Below, in pieces: positions 50,204 through 63,400 of a DNA stretch of 64,000 bases. Under the pieces are notes generated by a model that was not told the DNA's origin, did no database searches, and saw only the letters and a list, made by a program, of their open reading frames with translations. Location of the stretch: the NCBI RefSeq assembly GCF_021155765.1, contig NC_060114.1:21124501-21188500 (forward strand), read 5' to 3'. The first letter of the stretch is position 1. Each line of letters opens with the position of its first letter. The stretch comes from Diprion similis (Eukaryota; Arthropoda; Insecta; Hymenoptera; Diprionidae). Made by a program: the position numbers and the translations under genes.

Positions 50204-52185
50204 AGAATTTAGTCAACGTTTCATGTGTACCATTCTGATATACCTCTGATATTAATCTCTGAACAGTTTCGAATTAACCGCTTGTTGTGACGTCAACTGG
50301 CAGAACTTTTCCATTGGTTCGTCTGATGAGCTGCACATGTAATGCCTACACTATGCTTGGTAGAAAAGGATAGATAAGTCACGCGATTTTCTCTCTCTTT
50401 TTATCGACTGAACGCGAGGGGGGTTCATACGACAAATGCATTATGAGTAACACCAGCTCATTGTCATAGAGGATGGGATAAAGTCGACACTTTGATAAGA
50501 CAGTAATGTATTTCCATATACGATGTTCAGCGCCATTGAGCAGTTCTGATGACAAACTCATAAATACGTCCCACCTCTTGTGATTTTGTCCAAAGACTTT
50601 CGAAGACTTCCAAACATTACCAAGGTTTTCCGATGACTTCCAAAGACTTCGCGTACCAACGTACAGAAGACTTCTCCAGTGAATGGTCCCTTGGACATGA
50701 CTTTAATTCCATATTTACTGTACTTACATTTTTTAATACTCCGGTATACGAAAAAATGTACAATTTTCGAAATGCCTGGTGTTTTTTTTTTTTTTACATG
50801 TCTGAAATCCCCAGTAAATCTTCATTTGAATAATATGATTTTCACCAATATACCCAGTTCACAGATCCATTTCGTTTCGTTCAAGTTTTGATCTACTGTT
50901 TACCAGAGAAGAGTAGTCATGCTTGAGTCCACTCTAGATCCATCTTCTTTGCACCAGTTTTTCATATCGCCGCCCGCTTAGAGGCGATATGAATTAATGT
51001 TTCAGGCGATGTTTCGTCGGATTTTAGATGCGGATTTTACTTTGTAAAAAATAATGCATTAACAGAGATGACTTCATCGTTGATATTAACTCGTTAGAAT
51101 GGATACGAGTTATGATCATCCATTTTGGGGAAATTAGCTATGATTCCACTAAGGTCCCTCAAATGGAAAAAAGGACAATACAAATGATGATCGCAGCATG
51201 ATTCCACGTGTTAGTAAGAAAATATAAGCACATCGATTCTGAGATGAAAACCTATTGCCTCCAAAATCGTCTGAAAAGAAAGGCTAAGGACCAGGTTGAA
51301 TTTTTTTGGAAAAATTTTGGCTAATTTTGAGAAATGCTCAAATCAGTCTATCCATAGGCCACATCAGCGTAGGTTTTGCTCGAGAGATCGAAAGCGAATA
51401 GACCTAAATCGCTGCGATGACGACTGTAAAAAAATATAGTCGTAAAACGAAGAAGCCGGTTCGGACTTTGGAAGCGGCTTCGAAAATGCCGCATTTGTCA
51501 AACTTCAAGCACTGGTAGTATTTGCGGTTTCTGCGCACATTTCAATATTCTTTGACGCAAATACTTTTGGAATTTTTTATGCATACAGTCATGTACATGA
51601 AAATGTGTGTATTTACACAGTATCGATATATTTTTATGGCTCATAGATGTTTAGCTACATACTTAATAAAAACCTGTAGTAGATGTCACTTTATGCCTAC
51701 TGTGATAAAAAAAATTCCCACACAAGTATACGAAAAGCGCATTATGCGCATTGAGCTATCGTGTAAGAATCATGATTAGGATTTATGTAATTTTGAAGCA
51801 GTTTCTCATAAAAGTGTTCGTCGTATTTTATCGCACCTCTACGAAGTTTGTTTTTGATTAAATAAATCCCATGCATCACGCTCCCTACGGGTATAGAAGT
51901 AAAAAAAAAAATTACAAATCATCTGTATAAGATTGATTTCTTATTATTTCTGGCAATAAGAGTAATCTTTAAAAAGTTACCCCCAAGAAAATTCCGATAG
52001 AAAGCAGTTGATAACCGTCGATACGAAAAGCCGCAGTATAAAGATATTCCAAAAAGGCAGAATTGAAGTGTCTACAATTGTTTGCTACTGCACACAACCG
52101 TATATATTTGTGATATTAATAAACGCGAACAAAATAGAATATGTATTTACTTTAGTCACAGCACTAATGGAATTGTCTTTTGCAG

Positions 52186-54579
52186 CAAGGTGGACTTTGC
52201 CTTTGACCGACGTTTTAGCAGCTCATTATGGGAATGATGGGGACGTAGATAACACTGGTGTTGTTGACGAAAAGTCCCAAGCGCCAACAAGTTTTGTGCT
52301 TCATTACGCGGCTCGTGGTTCCAAACACAAATGGAGTCATCACAGCGTTAGAATGAGTCACACCGATTCTAGACAAGTAGCTTCCTGGGTGAAGACTATT
52401 CGTAACTATTTATCAGGTCAGTTTACAGTCGAGCCATATAGAACCGTACCGTTTTGAGCAAATAACTTTACCCACTCTAAGACTTTGATATGACCGTCAT
52501 TTCAAAAGTAAGACCCGACATCACTGTACTCCAGGTTTGACTCATCGTCCCAGAAAAATAATGGTCTTCGTTAATCCAATTGGGGGTAAGAAAAAAGGCT
52601 TGAAAATATGGGAAAGAGATGTCCAACCTCTGCTTGCCATAGCAGGCGTTGAAGCAAGGCTGTTGGTCACCGAAAGAGCGGGACACATCCGAGACACATT
52701 ACTTACCTGCAACTTGGATGACGTTGAGGTGAAAGAGAGAAATGAAAAACTAAATTCCGTTCGCTGGTACAAAAGCAGAATGTCAACTCACCTAATACTA
52801 ACATACAATTTCACAGGCTGTTGCTTGCATCGGTGGAGACGGCACCTTTTCCGAAGTATTCAACGGATTGGTATTACGGACTGTCAAGGACAAGGAGCTC
52901 GACCCAAATGATCCAGAAGCTGTCTTACCACCCCCAAAATTACCAGTCGGCGTTATTCCAAGTGGAAGTACCGATACTGTAGCCTACAGTCTCCACGGGA
53001 CGATCGACGTTCAAACTGCCGTTATACATATCATTTTTGGAGACACGACAGGGCTCGATTTATCATCTGTTCACAATAACCGTTCCTTGCTAAGGCTATA
53101 CGCTAGCGTCCTTAGCTATGGCTACCTTGGCGACGTAATGCGAGATAGTGAAAAGTTTCGCTGGATGGGACCACAGAGATACGATTATTCCGGTCAGTAG
53201 GTGTGCGTGATTAAAGATTTCTCTTCATCAGGAATCGGAGTGATCATATTTTACATAACGGGAGCATGTTTTGCACGTTTTTCCATGCGTGCAGTTTCTA
53301 TGACGGTCGCGTGAGTCTGCGAATGCGCATGCGTGGAGTACAGAAAAGACCACTTTCAAGTCCTAGGAGTTAAAAGTGATTTTTTCTGTATCACGCGCAT
53401 GCGCTGTTGCGGATAAATCTGAGATTACGCGACCCTAACCTCAATTTCGCGCTTCGTGAAAAAAAGCGTAACATGCTGTTGTTATATAAAGAATCGTGTG
53501 CAACAAGGACGCAACGGTCTTTTCGCCTCGCGTGTTTGCAATATTCGCATTCGGCTCACCTACAACTCATATCGCAAACATACGCTCGGCCCGAAAAGAC
53601 CAAGTTTGCCTTCTCGTTGGACAATAGTCAATATACTATAGTCTAGTGCTATTTGGTAGTAAAAAGGCTCGTTTCTTCATCAATTACCAGTTTCTCAAAT
53701 GTTTCAGGGTTCAAGAAAATACTCGCCAACAAAGGATACGAAGGGGAAATACAGATCTTGTCGGACCCGTGTCATCCAGCTGCTAGCACTAAATGCACAG
53801 AAAATTGTACCAGATGCATTGAACATACACGTAACAACGACTACGATAAAGAAATATTGAGTAAGTGATGGCAGTACCTTCTGTTGTTTTTTACTGCACT
53901 TCTCAGCGTCGATTTGAAACTTCTCACTAATACCAATGTTTTAATTTTGTTTTTCAGAATGGCGGACAGTGAGGGGTAAATTTTTCATGGTCAATGGCGC
54001 CAATGTTTCATGTGCATGCGATCGAAGTCCATTAGGCTTTAGTCCGCACTGTCATATCGGAGATGGATGTGTTGACGTGATATTGATCAGGCACACATCG
54101 TTTTTCAATAACATCAGAGTCCTTTTAAGATTGAGCAGTAGAAATAAGAATTTGGTAAGAAGAATGCTGTTGCCACTTTGTACCGTTGTCAATTATCTTT
54201 TTGCATCTACCTAACTGAACATCAACCCTTTTACGCAATCCAGTACGATCTCCCCTTCGTCGAAGTATACAGAGCCAGGGAATTCACATTCCGACCTCTT
54301 CCGTCTGTGATAAATATACCTGCCGACAATACCGAGATGAACAGACCTCAATCGATGCCTGACCTCAGCGTGTGGAATTGTGACGGCGAAGTAATTCAGG
54401 ATTCGAATTTGAAAATCAGGTAAGGTGCTCATAATAATTCTGTTAATAACATTAAACAGGAGCATTCCCGTGTGACTTCCATCAATCTGTTTTTCAGGGT
54501 ACACTGCCAGTTACTTAAAGTTTACACGAGACGCATGCAGGATTCCATTGCCGATACATCTTGCTTTTGTTCGCTGTAA
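52186..54579 (+). CDS. CERK: Ceramide kinase (5' end incomplete)
   Basis: Seven exons, 52186-52416, 52535-52728, 52817-53192, 53708-53860, 53958-54154, 54244-54419 and 54498-54579, join in frame to about 469 residues; the first listed exon begins with the last two bases of a split codon, so at least one upstream exon is missing. It opens in a PH-like region (FVLHYAARGSKHKWSHHSVR) and continues with the diacylglycerol-kinase-type catalytic domain: FVNPIGGKKKGLKIWERDVQ, the nucleotide-binding CIGGDGTFSEVFNGL, and VIPSGSTDTVAYSLHGT. CTENCTRC is the CxxxCxxC cysteine motif that separates ceramide kinases from sphingosine kinases, and MVNGANVSCACDRSPLG and SVWNCDGEV also match ceramide kinases. 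By homology it phosphorylates ceramide to ceramide-1-phosphate with ATP at intracellular membranes. Stop is TAA at 54577-54579. Confidence 0.93.
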
Positions 54580-57071
54580 AGAGCGAAAATTGTATTTGAA
54601 TTCTGATTGGATTTGCGTTTCACGGGATGGCGATTTTTTATTTTTTTTTCTTTTATCTCCCTTCGAGTACTCCCGTGAATTTTTATGTCAATAATTATAC
54701 TTTGTAGTTCCTTATACAAGCTTGCCTCGTATTGTTAAGACATGCCACTTTTGTTGATGCTACTGTTATTTTTTATCTGGTGTTATAGTTTTCAACCATG
54801 GTGAATATTTATATTTTTATTGAATATTACATACACACGAATTACGCATAATATCATCGCGATGCGCGCGCTAAATTTTAGGTATTGTTCGGGAGTTGTC
54901 GTTGTTTAAAAGAGTAACAAGTGCTAGACGTCACGTATTTGCATTTACTTTGAATCGATCTCATTTTTTGTTTTCATTTTTTTACCCCTCTATGCATAGT
55001 TTCAAGCACAATTGATTTTTCTATGCTAAAGGAAAAAAAAAATCACGTTGAGAAGATATTGATTGGCGAATTACTCGGTCGTTATTACAGTTCGCAAAGC
55101 GATACGATATGAATTACGATACAGTAGGTGCTTTAATAAGATGCGCAGTCTACCCTCCAGTATATTAAGTAAATAAATAGGTTTTAAATGCTCGACTATG
55201 GCGTGAAATTGTATTAGATATTTAAGGTGTAATCGTTTTGTAAAGAGAAAGTTTATTCCGTACGACTATTTGTTTTGTTCTTCTAATGAAGTATTTTTTT
55301 GTGATATTGCTGCACGCGATATGGAAGGGGAATTATACCCAATTTGTTTTTAGAACAAAGTACTGCGTGATGATTGAGTATTTCAATGTAGAATATAAGT
55401 CATATATGTAGCAGGTGGATTTATAATTTCTAAATTAATAGAAAATATCAAGAATGATAAATTAAAGCTAGAAATTGATATGATAAGATCGGTATGTATA
55501 ATATTATTCGTGAGTCTGTATCTCATAATATTGAATGATTATATAGTGACTGATTCACGTAGCTCGTTGGGTATTTTAGAAATTATACAGGGTGACCTAG
55601 GGATTGATGAGACTACTGAAATTTTCAGGTTGATATAAATAATTTTGCTTTTTGTCTTCCGTTGTTTGTTTTACTCACTTGATGAAGGCGATGTTAGGCA
55701 TTTTGAAAGTGGTTTCCATATCGGATCCGAAATCTATGATTACGAAATGACGAATGGGATTGTTGTTGCTGCAGAGTATTACACTTTAATTTTATACCGA
55801 ATACAAGTAGTGGTGCAATATATTTTCTGTAAACTGTATATACTTCGTTTATGACGATTCTGTAATGTCTGTGTATAATAGCGGAGCTTGAAATAGTATT
55901 ATGAAAATATTTGATAATATAGTACGTACTCTATTAGGTTTATTCTTGAGTATAAATGACGAAGGGAAAGAGATGAACGTTTTTGGAAACGTCTGCAAGA
56001 TTACATTAGAAGATTATATGTTAAACAATGATCTGATTTTTATGTGCCCACAGGTTCAATATAGAATTGTTAAAAATCGCACGTTTGCGAAAACAACAGT
56101 TTTTATTTTTTCTAATCAATGATGAATTCACAATTGTTTTCATACGTAAGCGTGTCAAATTTGATTTACATACCGTTTGTCCATGATGAGAGTGTCGTTC
56201 GAATTTTATTGGCCAACGGTTACCGCCTGATTGAGCAGCCGACGTAATACCAATCGTGGCGGTCAGAAAAAATGTCCCTAGAAGGCCACCGTTAGCTGTG
56301 GTTTCTTAGGGACATTTTCTGACTGTCGATAACTGTCGGTCAATAAAATTCGCATAAGGTGCGCACTTTCCTCGTGGACACACGGTATACGGCACTTATT
56401 ATAAACGTATTGTTATACTCATTTCTCAAGTGATTATAATTCAGTAAATTCAGTTGGGCAGACTAACGATAAGCGAACGATATCAATAGGGTACTGGCAT
56501 AATTTTTTACAGCTACTGTGTCACGATACTTCGCGTTATTGCAAGCATGGGAAATTTTTAAAGTACCAATTCATTCCCGATACTCCAAATACTTGAACAG
56601 TAATAAAAGTATTTATACGACAAGAAGAGATGTTTTTTATCGACCATATTTATTTCCTCCGATATGTGATGTTTCGAGGAATCTGGTTATGAATAATATT
56701 AAGTTTTCATGCGCGTACCCTATTTTCACGCAATTATTTATTGCACGTGTTTTAGTTCTACAAAGTAAAGAAAAAATCCAACATTTCAACTGTGAATTGT
56801 TCCTCAGAAATTCATCTCGGACCGTGAACGGAACACAAGTATTATGTAATTTGTGAATAGAAAAGCATAAAGAGTGTAGAATGTTAAACGTGAAACGGCT
56901 TCCCAATTACATGATTCCCAACTTTTCGTAATATTGATTAAAATTGTAAAAACACCAAGTATACATGTGAGTATTTAAACCGGATACAATTTCAGAATTT
57001 CAATTAATTTTCATAATGTAAATCAAAGTAATTGTAATAAGAAATTACTCCGTTTATATCCCCATATTAGG
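54580..57071. other. Ceramide kinase 3' flank and intergenic DNA
   Basis: AT-rich sequence with the presumed ceramide kinase 3' UTR at its left. No coding domain recognised; open frames such as 55645-55854 and 56518-56856 show no similarity I know. It contains the fold-back at 56200-56352. Confidence 0.5.
56200..56352. mobile_element. 153-bp fold-back element
   Basis: Starts CGAATTTTATTGGCC and ends GGTCAATAAAATTCG. Internally GGTCAGAAAAAATGTCCCTA pairs with TAGGGACATTTTCTGAC farther right, and CGGTTACCG-type sequence with CGATAACTG. The left arm carries about 30 extra bases (roughly 56228-56258). No open frame; no target duplication seen. Confidence 0.7.
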
Positions 57072-57462
57072 GGCCATTCATTAATTACGTAAGGGTCCAG
57101 AGAGGGAGGAGGGGTTTAAAAAATCTCTACATGACCTTATCTCGGGGGGAGGGAGGGGGGGGGGGGGGTTGAAGCCATTCTTACGTAATATTTTATTACT
57201 CTTCCATATACTAGATAATTATTCAGAATACAAATAAAAATCTTTGATTTGCATCGAATAATGACGTGTTTTAGTGTAACTGAACCTTTTATAACAACAT
57301 TCAACTATTTAACGCTTCGTAGTGAAATTCCAGGTAAAATCTTACGTAAGAAAGGGGAGGGGGGGGGTCCGAGAAATCTTACGTGTCCTTACATAGTGGC
57401 AGGAGGGGGGGGAGGGGGGGCAAAAACGGCCAAAATCGTCTTTACGTAAGTAATGAATGGCC
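57072..57462. mobile_element. 391-bp MITE with GGCCATTCATTA termini and G-rich interior
   Basis: Terminal inverted repeats GGCCATTCATTA(A/C)TTACGTAA at both ends. Inner copies of TTACGTAA occur near 57181 and 57342, so the element looks like two related half-units. Each half contains long G runs (57144-57169; 57354-57367 and 57402-57420). No coding capacity. Its right end abuts the first satellite unit without a gap. Confidence 0.8.
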
Positions 57463-60400
57463 TTACCCCTTTGGATTTTTGGCGAAAATTTCGACGACTT
57501 CGAAAAGTGTTGCAAATAATTCTTCAGGGTACTATTCCGACGTAATTTTGCGAGAGGAATCGATTAACCGCAGTCCCAATACGCTGCGATCAACGCATCA
57601 AAAGTTACAGCCGAAAAACTGGAAATTTACATCGCCATTTCTCTGCTGTTGGTCGGAGGCTCTTTTTCACGTGTTTTCTGAGTTCCTGGGGGTCGAATTA
57701 CTCTAGAGATGGCGATACTAATCGATTCTGAGACGAAAGATTTTTGGCTCCGAAAATGACCAAAAAAGTAAGGCTTACCCCTTTGGATTTTTGGCGAAAA
57801 TTTCGACGACTTCGAAAAGTGCTGCAAATCATTCTTCAGGGTACTATTCCGACGTAATTTTGCGAGAGGAATCGATTAACCGCAGTCCCAATACGCTGCG
57901 ATCAACGCATCAAAAGTTACAGCCGAAAAACTGGAAATTTTCATCGCCATTTCTCTGCTGTTGGTGGGAGGCTCTTTTTCACGTGTTTTCTGAGTTCCTG
58001 GGGGTCGAATTACTCTAGAGATGGCGATACTAATCGATTCTGAGACGAAAAATTTTCGGCTCCGAAAATGACCAAAAAAGTAAGGCTTACCCCTTTGGAT
58101 TTTTGGCGAAAATTTCGACGACTTCGAAAAGTGCTGCAAATGATTCTTCAGGGTACTATTCCGACGTAATTTTGCGAGAGGAATCGATTAACCGCAGTCC
58201 CAATACGCTGCGATCAACGCATCAAAAGTTACAGCCGAAAAACTGGAAATTTACATCGCCATTTCTCTGCTGTTGGTCGGAGGCTCTTTTTCACGTGTTT
58301 TCTGAGTTCCTGGGGGTCGAATTACTCTAGAGATGGCGATACTAATCGATTCTGAGACGAAAGATTTTTGGCTCCGAAAATGACCAAAAAAGTAAGGCTT
58401 ACCCCTTTGGATTTTTGGCGAAAATTTCGACGACTTCGAAAAGTGCTGCAAATAATTCTTCAGGGTACTATTCCGACGTAATTTTGCGAGAGGAATCGAT
58501 TAACCGCAGTCCCAATACGCTGCGATCAACGCATCAAAAGTTACAGCCGAAAAACTGGAAATTTACATCGCCATTTCTCTGCTGTTGGTCGGAGGCTCTT
58601 TTTCACGTGTTTTCTGAGTTCCTGGGGGTCGAATTACTCTAGAGATGGCGATACTAATCGATTCTGAGACGAAAGATTTTTGGCTCCGAAAATGACCAAA
58701 AAAGTAAGGCTTACCCCTTTGGATTTTTGGCGAAAATTTCGACGACTTCGAAAAGTGCTGCAAATCATTCTTCAGGGTACTATTCCGACGTAATTTTGCG
58801 AGAGGAATCGATTAACCGCAGTCCCAATACGCTGCGATCAACGCATCAAAAGTTACAGCCGAAAAACTGGAAATTTTCATCGCCATTTCTCTGCTGTTGG
58901 TGGGAGGCTCTTTTTCACGTGTTTTCTGAGTTCCTGGGGGTCGAATTACTCTAGAGATGGCGATACTAATCGATTCTGAGACGAAAAATTTTCGGCTCCG
59001 AAAATGACCAAAAAAGTAAGGCTTACCCCTTTGGATTTTTGGCGAAAATTTCGACGACTTCGAAAAGTGCTGCAAATGATTCTTCAGGGTACTATTCCGA
59101 CGTAATTTTGCGAGAGGAATCGATTAACCGCAGTCCCAATACGCTGCGATCAACGCATCAAAAGTTACAGCCGAAAAACTGGAAATTTACATCGCCATTT
59201 CTCTGCTGTTGGTCGGAGGCTCTTTTTCACGTGTTTTCTGAGTTCCTGGGGGTCGAATTACTCTAGAGATGGCGATACTAATCGATTCTGAGACGAAAGA
59301 TTTTTGGCTCCGAAAATGACCAAAAAAGTAAGGCTTACCCCTTTGGATTTTTGGCGAAAATTTCGACGACTTCGAAAAGTGCTGCAAATAATTCTTCAGG
59401 GTACTATTCCGACGTAATTTTGCGAGAGGAATCGATTAACCGCAGTCCCAATACGCTGCGATCAACGCATCAAAAGTTACAGCCGAAAAACTGGAAATTT
59501 ACATCGCCATTTCTCTGCTGTTGGTCGGAGGCTCTTTTTCACGTGTTTTCTGAGTTCCTGGGGGTCGAATTACTCTAGAGATGGCGATACTAATCGATTC
59601 TGAGACGAAAGATTTTTGGCTCCGAAAATGACCAAAAAAGTAAGGCTTACCCCTTTGGATTTTTGGCGAAAATTTCGACGACTTCGAAAAGTGCTGCAAA
59701 TCATTCTTCAGGGTACTATTCCGACGTAATTTTGCGAGAGGAATCGATTAACCGCAGTCCCAATACGCTGCGATCAACGCATCAAAAGTTACAGCCGAAA
59801 AACTGGAAATTTTCATCGCCATTTCTCTGCTGTTGGTGGGAGGCTCTTTTTCACGTGTTTTCTGAGTTCCTGGGGGTCGAATTACTCTAGAGATGGCGAT
59901 ACTAATCGATTCTGAGACGAAAAATTTTCGACTCCGAAAATGACCAAAAAAGTAAGGCTTACCCCTTTGGATTTTTGGCGAAAATTTCGACGACTTCGAA
60001 AAGTGCTGCAAATAATTCTTCAGGGTACTATTCCGACGTAATTTTGCGAGAGGAATCGATTAACCGCAGTCCCAATACGCTGCGATCAACGCATCAAAAG
60101 TTACAGCCGAAAAACTGGAAATTTACATCGCCATTTCTCTGCTGTTGGTCGGAGGCTCTTTTTCACGTGTTTTCTGAGTTCCTGGGGGTCGAATTACTCT
60201 AGAGATGGCGATACTAATCGATTCTGAGACGAAAAATTTTCGGCTCCGAAAATGACCAAAAAAGTAAGGCTTACCCCTTTGGATTTTTGGCGAAAATTTC
60301 GACGACTTCGAAAAGTGCTGCAAATGATTCTTCAGGGTACTATTCCGACGTAATTTTGCGAGAGGAATCGATTAACCGCAGTCCCAATACGCTGCGATCA

Positions 60401-63400
60401 ACGCATCAAAAGTTACAGCCGAAAAACTGGAAATTTACATCGCCATTTCTCTGCTGTTGGTCGGAGGCTCTTTTTCACGTGTTTTCTGAGTTCCTGGGGG
60501 TCGAATTACTCTAGAGATGGCGATACTAATCGATTCTGAGACGAAAAATTTTCGGCTCCGAAAATGACCAAAAAAGTAAGGCTTACCCCTTTGGATTTTT
60601 GGCGAAAATTTCGACGACTTCGAAAAGTGCTGCAAATGATTCTTCAGGGTACTATTCCGACGTAATTTTGCGAGAGGAATCGATTAACCGCAGTCCCAAT
60701 ACGCTGCGATCAACGCATCAAAAGTTACAGCCGAAAAACTGGAAATTTACATCGCCATTTCTCTGCTGTTGGTCGGAGGCTCTTTTTCACGTGTTTTCTG
60801 AGTTCCTGGGGGTCGAATTACTCTAGAGATGGCGATACTAATCGATTCTGAGACGAAAAATTTTCGGCTCCGAAAATGACCAAAAAAGTAAGGCTTACCC
60901 CTTTGGATTTTTGGCGAAAATTTCGACGACTTCGAAAAGTGCTGCAAATGATTCTTCAGGGTACTATTCCGACGTAATTTTGCGAGAGGAATCGATTAAC
61001 CGCAGTCCCAATACGCTGCGATCAACGCATCAAAAGTTACAGCCGAAAAACTGGAAATTTACATCGCCATTTCTCTGCTGTTGGTCGGAGGCTCTTTTTC
61101 ACGTGTTTTCTGAGTTCCTGGGGGTCGAATTACTCTGGAGATGGCGATACTAATCGATTCTGAGACGAAAGATTTTTGGCTCCGAAAATGACCAAAAAAG
61201 TAAGGCTTACCCCTTTGGATTTTTGGCGAAAATTTCGACGACTTCGAAAAGTGCTGCAAATAATTCTTCAGGGTACTATTCCGACGTAATTTTGCGAGAG
61301 GAATCGATTAACCGCAGTCCCAATACGCTGCGATCAACGCATCAAAAGTTACAGCCGAAAAACTGGAAATTTTCATCGCCATTTCTCTGCTGTTGGTGGG
61401 AGGCTCTTTTTCACGTGTTTTCTGAGTTCCTGGGGGTCGAATTACTCTAGAGATGGCGATACTAATCGATTCTGAGACGAAAAATTTTCGGCTCCGAAAA
61501 TGACCAAAAAAGTAAGGCTTACCCCTTTGGATTTTTGGCGAAAATTTCGACGACTTCGAAAAGTGCTGCAAATGATTCTTCAGGGTACTATTCCGACGTA
61601 ATTTTGCGAGAGGAATCGATTAACCGCAGTCCCAATACGCTGCGATCAACGCATCAAAAGTTACAGCCGAAAAACTGGAAATTTTCATCGCCATTTCTCT
61701 GCTGTTGGTGGGAGGCTCTTTTTCACGTGTTTTCTGAGTTCCTGGGGGTCGAATTACTCTAGAGATGGCGATACTAATCGATTCTGAGACGAAAAATTTT
61801 CGGCTCCGAAAATGACCAAAAAAGTAAGGCTTACCCCTTTGGATTTTTGGCGAAAATTTCGACGACTTCGAAAAGTGCTGCAAATAATTCTTCAGGGTAC
61901 TATTCCGACGTAATTTTGCGAGAGGAATCGATTAACCGCAGTCCCAATACGCTGCGATCAACGCATCAAAAGTTACAGCCGAAAAACTGGAAATTTACAT
62001 CGCCATTTCTCTGCTGTTGGTCGGAGGCTCTTTTTCACGTGTTTTCTGAGTTCCTGGGGGTCGAATTACTCTAGAGATGGCGATACTAATCGATTCTGAG
62101 ACGAAAAATTTTCGGCTCCGAAAATGACCAAAAAAGTAAGGCTTACCCCTTTGGATTTTTGGCGAAAATTTCGACGACTTCGAAAAGTGCTGCAAATAAT
62201 TCTTCAGGGTACTATTCCGACGTAATTTTGCGAGAGGAATCGATTAACCGCAGTCCCAATACGCTGCGATCAACGCATCAAAAGTTACAGCCGAAAAACT
62301 GGAAATTTTCATCGCCATTTCTCTGCTGTTGGTGGGAGGCTCTTTTTCACGTGTTTTCTGAGTTCCTGGGGGTCGAATTACTCTAGAGATGGCGATACTA
62401 ATCGATTCTGAGACGAAAAATTTTCGGCTCCGAAAATGACCAAAAAAGTAAGGCTTACCCCTTTGGATTTTTGGCGAAAATTTCGACGACTTCGAAAAGT
62501 GCTGCAAATGATTCTTCAGGGTACTATTCCGACGTAATTTTGCGAGAGGAATCGATTAACCGCAGTCCCAATACGCTGCGATCAACGCATCAAAAGTTAC
62601 AGCCGAAAAACTGGAAATTTACATCGCCATTTCTCTGCTGTTGGTCGGAGGCTCTTTTTCACGTGTTTTCTGAGTTCCTGGGGGTCGAATTACTCTAGAG
62701 ATGGCGATACTAATCGATTCTGAGACGAAAGATTTTTGGCTCCGAAAATGACCAAAAAAGTAAGGCTTACCCCTTTGGATTTTTGGCGAAAATTTCGACG
62801 ACTTCGAAAAGTGCTGCAAATGATTCTTCAGGGTACTATTCCGACGTAATTTTGCGAGAGGAATCGATTAACCCCAGTCCCAATACGCTGCGATCAACGC
62901 ATCAAAAGTTACAGCCGAAAAACTGGAAATTTACATCGCCATTTCTCTGCTGTTGGTCGGAGGCTCTTTTTCACGTGTTTTCTGAGTTCCTGGGGGTCGA
63001 ATTACTCTAGAGATGGCGATACTAATCGATTCTGAGACGAAAAATTTTCGGCTCCGAAAATGACCAAAAAAGTAAGGCTTACCCCTTTGGATTTTTGGCG
63101 AAAATTTCGACGACTTCGAAAAGTGCTGCAAATGATTCTTCAGGGTACTATTCCGACGTAATTTTGCGAGAGGAATCGATTAACCGCAGTCCCAATACGC
63201 TGCGATCAACGCATCAAAAGTTACAGCCGAAAAACTGGAAATTTACATCGCCATTTCTCTGCTGTTGGTCGGAGGCTCTTTTTCACGTGTTTTCTGAGTT
63301 CCTGGGGGTCGAATTACTCTAGAGATGGCGATACTAATCGATTCTGAGACGAAAGATTTTTGGCTCCGAAAATGACCAAAAAAGTAAGGCTTACCCCTTT

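Larger units (their letters stand above)
44140..52185. other. 8-kb AT-rich region without identified exons
   Basis: Either intergenic DNA or a long first intron of ceramide kinase. Landmarks are a GC-richer open stretch at 47140-47330, a telomere-like patch at 47994-48026, a small inverted repeat at 48400-48495 and a THAP-like start at 50114. No tRNA or conserved microRNA was recognised by eye. Confidence 0.4.

Noticed and set aside
52008..52185. Open frame continuing upstream of the first ceramide kinase exon
   Set aside because: The frame stays open by chance, but the encoded residues do not resemble the PH domain and a clear TTTTGCAG acceptor precedes 52186.
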